Below, one piece after another: positions 19,685 to 21,876 of a stretch of DNA of 21,876 bases. The DNA comes from a virus. The notes under the pieces are model-generated. The model was not told where the DNA came from. It saw only the letters and a list, made by a program, of their open reading frames with translations, and did not search any database. Within the stretch, counting starts at the first letter, position 1, and each line of letters begins with the position of its first letter. Position numbers and translations under genes: made by a program. The stretch covers positions 1-21,876 of IMG/VR virus record IMGVR_UViG_3300048921_000246; one strand, given 5' to 3'.

Positions 19685-19930
19685 ATGATTCAGATGTTGA
19701 CGCTTGAGGAATGGGCAGCAGATAAATATCGCAGCAATCCACCCAGTGTTTCCACTCTTCGTCGTTATGCAAAACAAAACCTTTTTTCGCCACCAGCGAT
19801 GAAGCAAGGTAGATTGTGGCGTGTACGTGAAGATGCGGAACTGGTTGGTGAATTAGCGTCGCCTATTATCAAGAATTCTGATTCACCAAAGTTATTAAGG
19901 ATCCTTAACGATGGCTGCCAGACCACGTAA
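19685..19930 (+). CDS. xis: Excisionase
   Basis: An 81-aa excisionase of the e14/phage 21 type: LTLEEWAADKYRSNPPSVST and LRRYAKQNLFSPPAMKQGRL then WRV, a winged-helix pattern with the TLRRYA recognition helix. It bends attachment-site DNA and turns Int toward excision. GCGGAG precedes the ATG. It overlaps the start of int by 20 bases, so excisionase and integrase come from the same mRNA. Confidence 0.9.
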   Translation: MIQMLTLEEWAADKYRSNPPSVSTLRRYAKQNLFSPPAMKQGRLWRVREDAELVGELASPIIKNSDSPKLLRILNDGCQTT

Positions 19931-21038
19931 AAATAATGTCAGCGTACCGAATCTATATCCGCTGTATAGCCGGAAGGTCAATAAGGTTTACTGGCGTTAT
20001 AAGCACCCTATCACGGGAAAATTTCATGCCCTTGGTACTGACGAAGCAGAGGCTATTGCAATTGCTACCGAGGCGAATACTCGTCTGGCTGAACAACGCT
20101 CTCGCCAGATCATGGCAATTAGCGACAAAATCGCGTCCAGCAAAGGTAAAGCTATAACCACAAACACCTGGCTTGACCGTTACTGGAATATTCAAGGTGA
20201 GAGACTGGATAGTGGCGATATTAAGCTGAACACCTATAAGCAAAAGGCAAAACCAGTAGCTTTGCTCCGTGAGCGAGTAGGTATGAAGCTGATTTCGTCG
20301 GTAGATGTGCGAGATATAGCTGAAATACTAGAAGCCTACATTTCAGATGGCCAACCCAGAATGGCGCAGGTGATACGCTCAGTTTTAATTGATGTATTTA
20401 AAGAAGCTCAACATTATGGGGAGGTTCCCCCCGGGTACAACCCTGCCCTTGCAACAAAGCAGCCGCGCAGGCGTATAACGCGGCAACGCCTTAATCTGGA
20501 AGAATGGCAAAAAATTTTCGATATTGCCGACGCAAACCACAAGTATATGGGTAACGCGATGTTGTTAGCCCTTGTGACCGGTCAGCGCTTAGGCGATATA
20601 TCCAACATGAAATTCAGCGATATCTGGGATGACCATCTTCACATTGTTCAGGAGAAAACCGGGAGTAAGATCGCCATTCCCCTCGCGCTGAGGTTAAAGG
20701 CAATCAACTGGAGCTTGCGTGAAGTAGTTGCGCGGTGCCGGGATTATGCAGTAAGTCCGTATCTGGTTCATTTTTTCCGCGCTACTTCTCAGGCTGAACG
20801 TGGGGCGCAGGTGAAATCCAATACCTTGACAATGAATTTCAGCAAAGCCAGAGATAAAGCGAATATAGAATGGGGGGATGGGACTCCAGCGACATTTCAC
20901 GAGCAGCGCTCGTTGTCAGAGCGGCTGTATAAAGAACAAGGTATTGATACAAGAAGATTGCTGGGCCATAAATCCCAGCAACAAACAGATAGGTATCACG
21001 ATGATAGAGGAAAAGATTGGAGTAAAGTTAATATTTAA
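19911..21038 (+). CDS. int: Lambda-family tyrosine integrase
   Basis: A 375-aa integrase. Residues 1-60 are the arm-binding domain (MAARPRKNNVSVPNLYPLYS, WRYKHPITGKFHALG), about 80-175 the core-binding domain, and the rest the catalytic domain. The catalytic residues are visible: Arg226 (TGQRLGD), Lys249 or Lys253 (EKTGSK), His330 and Arg333 (FHEQRS), His353 (LLGHKS) and nucleophile Tyr362 (TDRYHDD). The length suits the HK022/e14 group. It points toward icd, the expected attachment gene. The 3' end overlaps the converging gene at 21035 by 4 bases. Confidence 0.95.
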   Translation: MAARPRKNNVSVPNLYPLYSRKVNKVYWRYKHPITGKFHALGTDEAEAIAIATEANTRLAEQRSRQIMAISDKIASSKGKAITTNTWLDRYWNIQGERLDSGDIKLNTYKQKAKPVALLRERVGMKLISSVDVRDIAEILEAYISDGQPRMAQVIRSVLIDVFKEAQHYGEVPPGYNPALATKQPRRRITRQRLNLEEWQKIFDIADANHKYMGNAMLLALVTGQRLGDISNMKFSDIWDDHLHIVQEKTGSKIAIPLALRLKAINWSLREVVARCRDYAVSPYLVHFFRATSQAERGAQVKSNTLTMNFSKARDKANIEWGDGTPATFHEQRSLSERLYKEQGIDTRRLLGHKSQQQTDRYHDDRGKDWSKVNI

Positions 21039-21652
21039 TTAACAATAAGTTTTTTGCTATAGGATTCATCATCAAATAATTGGATTTTCTCAATTATTTT
21101 AATGACAGAATCTTGTGTTGTTTCACGCTCAGTAATAATAGCATTCATGTAATAGGATATGCGCATCCATGCTTTTAAATGCGTCTCTTCTAAGGTAGCG
21201 ACAACAGGAACAAAACTATTGAAGAGATCAATATCATTTTTACAATGTATACGTATATCTTTTATTGCACTTTCATCTAACCCATAATTTACAATATAAG
21301 TTTTAAGAAAAGAAAGTTCTTGGGTATTTTTTTCATGTTCATTACCATAAAATTTACCCACTCTACAATTTTCCGGAACATGCTTATTCAAGGTTTTAAA
21401 GAAAAAGATAAACATTTCTCGTAGGCGTTTTTCTGCCTTAATTTTATTTGTACGTTCATTTTTTCTTTGAAGATAGTCGATAACATAAAGGATGATTATA
21501 AACTCTAGCATAACGCCAGTAAATTCTGGCAATAAATTACCTGACCAATAATCTCCATATTTTATGCTATCGATAGCTAGGGGAATAATCAGTAGCACCA
21601 CAAATAAAATAACAAAGATCCATCTCGGTTTTATTATTTTGAAGCCTTTCAC
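21035..21652 (-). CDS. Two-TM membrane protein, cargo between int and icd
   Basis: A 205-aa protein with two N-terminal membrane helices (WIFVILFVVLLIIPLAIDSI, about 11-30, and TGVMLEFIIILYVIDYL, about 45-61) and a long charged, mostly helical cytoplasmic part starting QRKNERTNKIKAEKRLREMF. No known family is recognised. It is strongly AT-rich and lies between int and the attachment gene, the slot that in e14 carries ymfD, ymfE and lit. The GTG start at 21652 has a weak GAGGT site. A phage-exclusion role is a reasonable but untested inference. Confidence 0.7.
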   Translation of the reverse strand: MKGFKIIKPRWIFVILFVVLLIIPLAIDSIKYGDYWSGNLLPEFTGVMLEFIIILYVIDYLQRKNERTNKIKAEKRLREMFIFFFKTLNKHVPENCRVGKFYGNEHEKNTQELSFLKTYIVNYGLDESAIKDIRIHCKNDIDLFNSFVPVVATLEETHLKAWMRISYYMNAIITERETTQDSVIKIIEKIQLFDDESYSKKLIVN

Positions 21653-21662
21653 TTTAACCTCA

Positions 21663-21695
21663 TTTTGATAACTTGTTTTGATAAATTTTTGATAA
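21663..21695. repeat. Three direct TTTTGATAA repeats near the att end
   Basis: TTTTGATAA occurs at 21663-21671, 21676-21684 and 21687-21695. They lie about 70 bases from the icd stop and could be integrase arm-type binding sites. They also lie upstream of the 205-aa gene, so they may belong to its promoter. Confidence 0.4.
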
Positions 21696-21710
21696 CCGTT
21701 CAGATTTTAA

Positions 21711-21745
21711 TAATAAAGAACGGGAACCATCCGGCTCCCGTTCTT
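21711..21745 (-). terminator. icd terminator
   Basis: AAGAACGGGAGCC / GGTTCCCGTTCTT on the minus strand, a 13-bp stem with one wobble and a 4-base loop, followed by TTATTATT. It lies 19 bases past the icd stop. Confidence 0.9.
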
Positions 21746-21764
21746 GTTTAACCCGCAGCGCGGA

Positions 21765-21876
21765 TTACATATTCGCGATAATCGCGTCGCCAAACTCTGA
21801 ACATTTCAGCAGCTTAGCGCCATCCATCAGACGTTCGAAATCGTAGGTCACGGTTTTGGCAGCAATCGCGCCTTCC
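21765..21876 (-). CDS. icd: Isocitrate dehydrogenase, C-terminal end only (host)
   Basis: The last 36 codons of NADP-dependent isocitrate dehydrogenase (TCA cycle), continuing beyond the right edge. The end reads [20 protein letters not shown] then FGDAIIANM, the typical enterobacterial Icd terminus. This gene is the attachment site of e14 and phage 21, where the prophage replaces the last codons and restores the protein. The att core should lie inside this segment, but the other att copy is not in the window, so its limits cannot be set. Confidence 0.92.
   Translation of the reverse strand, partial: EGAIAAKTVTYDFERLMDGAKLLKCSEFGDAIIANM

Overview
The window is the right-hand half of a lambdoid (HK97-like, cos-type) siphoprophage in an enterobacterium, ending in the 3' end of the host isocitrate dehydrogenase gene icd. 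The icd fragment on the minus strand (21765-21876), a lambda-family integrase and an excisionase next to it point to insertion at icd, the site used by e14 and phage 21. The codon and protein style suits Enterobacter/Klebsiella-type Enterobacterales; the genus cannot be fixed from this window. Capsid and tail genes lie beyond the left edge.

Layout. (1) 1-2439, minus: large terminase (cut by the window edge), small terminase, a probable cos region, HNH nuclease. (2) 2432-5682, minus: two glycosyltransferases with a small membrane/zinc-ribbon protein between them, a DUF2513-like gene that seems to have its own promoter and terminator, an Acb2-like (anti-CBASS) protein and a 32-aa ORF. (3) 5683-5993: no gene, but a plus-strand terminator and tandem palindromes. 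(4) 5994-7392, minus: spanins Rz/Rz1, GH24 endolysin, holin. (5) 7637-8503, plus: an AT-rich FRG-domain gene facing against the late operon, then a small winged-helix-like gene and a late promoter/terminator pair. (6) 9027-15084, minus: early right operon read as Cro, CII-like regulator, O-like replication protein with internal iterons, DNA adenine methylase, LexA-type DNA-binding protein, RusA, Rha/KilAC antirepressor, DUF968 protein, antiterminator Q.

(7) 15085-16602 is the immunity region: divergent cro/cI promoters and operators, the CI repressor (S24 type), its terminator, a second operator/promoter (pL-like) and then about 670 bases of structured leader resembling the C4 antisense-RNA immunity module of P1/P7 and P4. 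(8) 16603-21038, plus: early left operon with an HD-domain phosphohydrolase, an Ea22-like protein, a tRNA-guanine-transglycosylase-like protein, a DksA/TraR zinc finger, a NinX-like protein, small unknown genes, Xis and Int. (9) 21035-21652, minus: an AT-rich two-TM protein between int and icd, the slot where e14 carries its accessory genes including lit.

How it works together: CI would repress pR and pL through AGGTAAC-type operators and be removed by RecA-stimulated self-cleavage. Cro and the CII-like protein tune the decision, O plus iterons start replication, and Q reads through a terminator into late genes. The points of most interest are two near-consensus Fur-box-like sites upstream of terS, the C4-like RNA module, an Acb2-like sponge, a TGT-like DNA-modification candidate, the FRG and int-icd cargo genes, and a recurrent TTGCAG-loop hairpin placed before ribosome binding sites on both strands.
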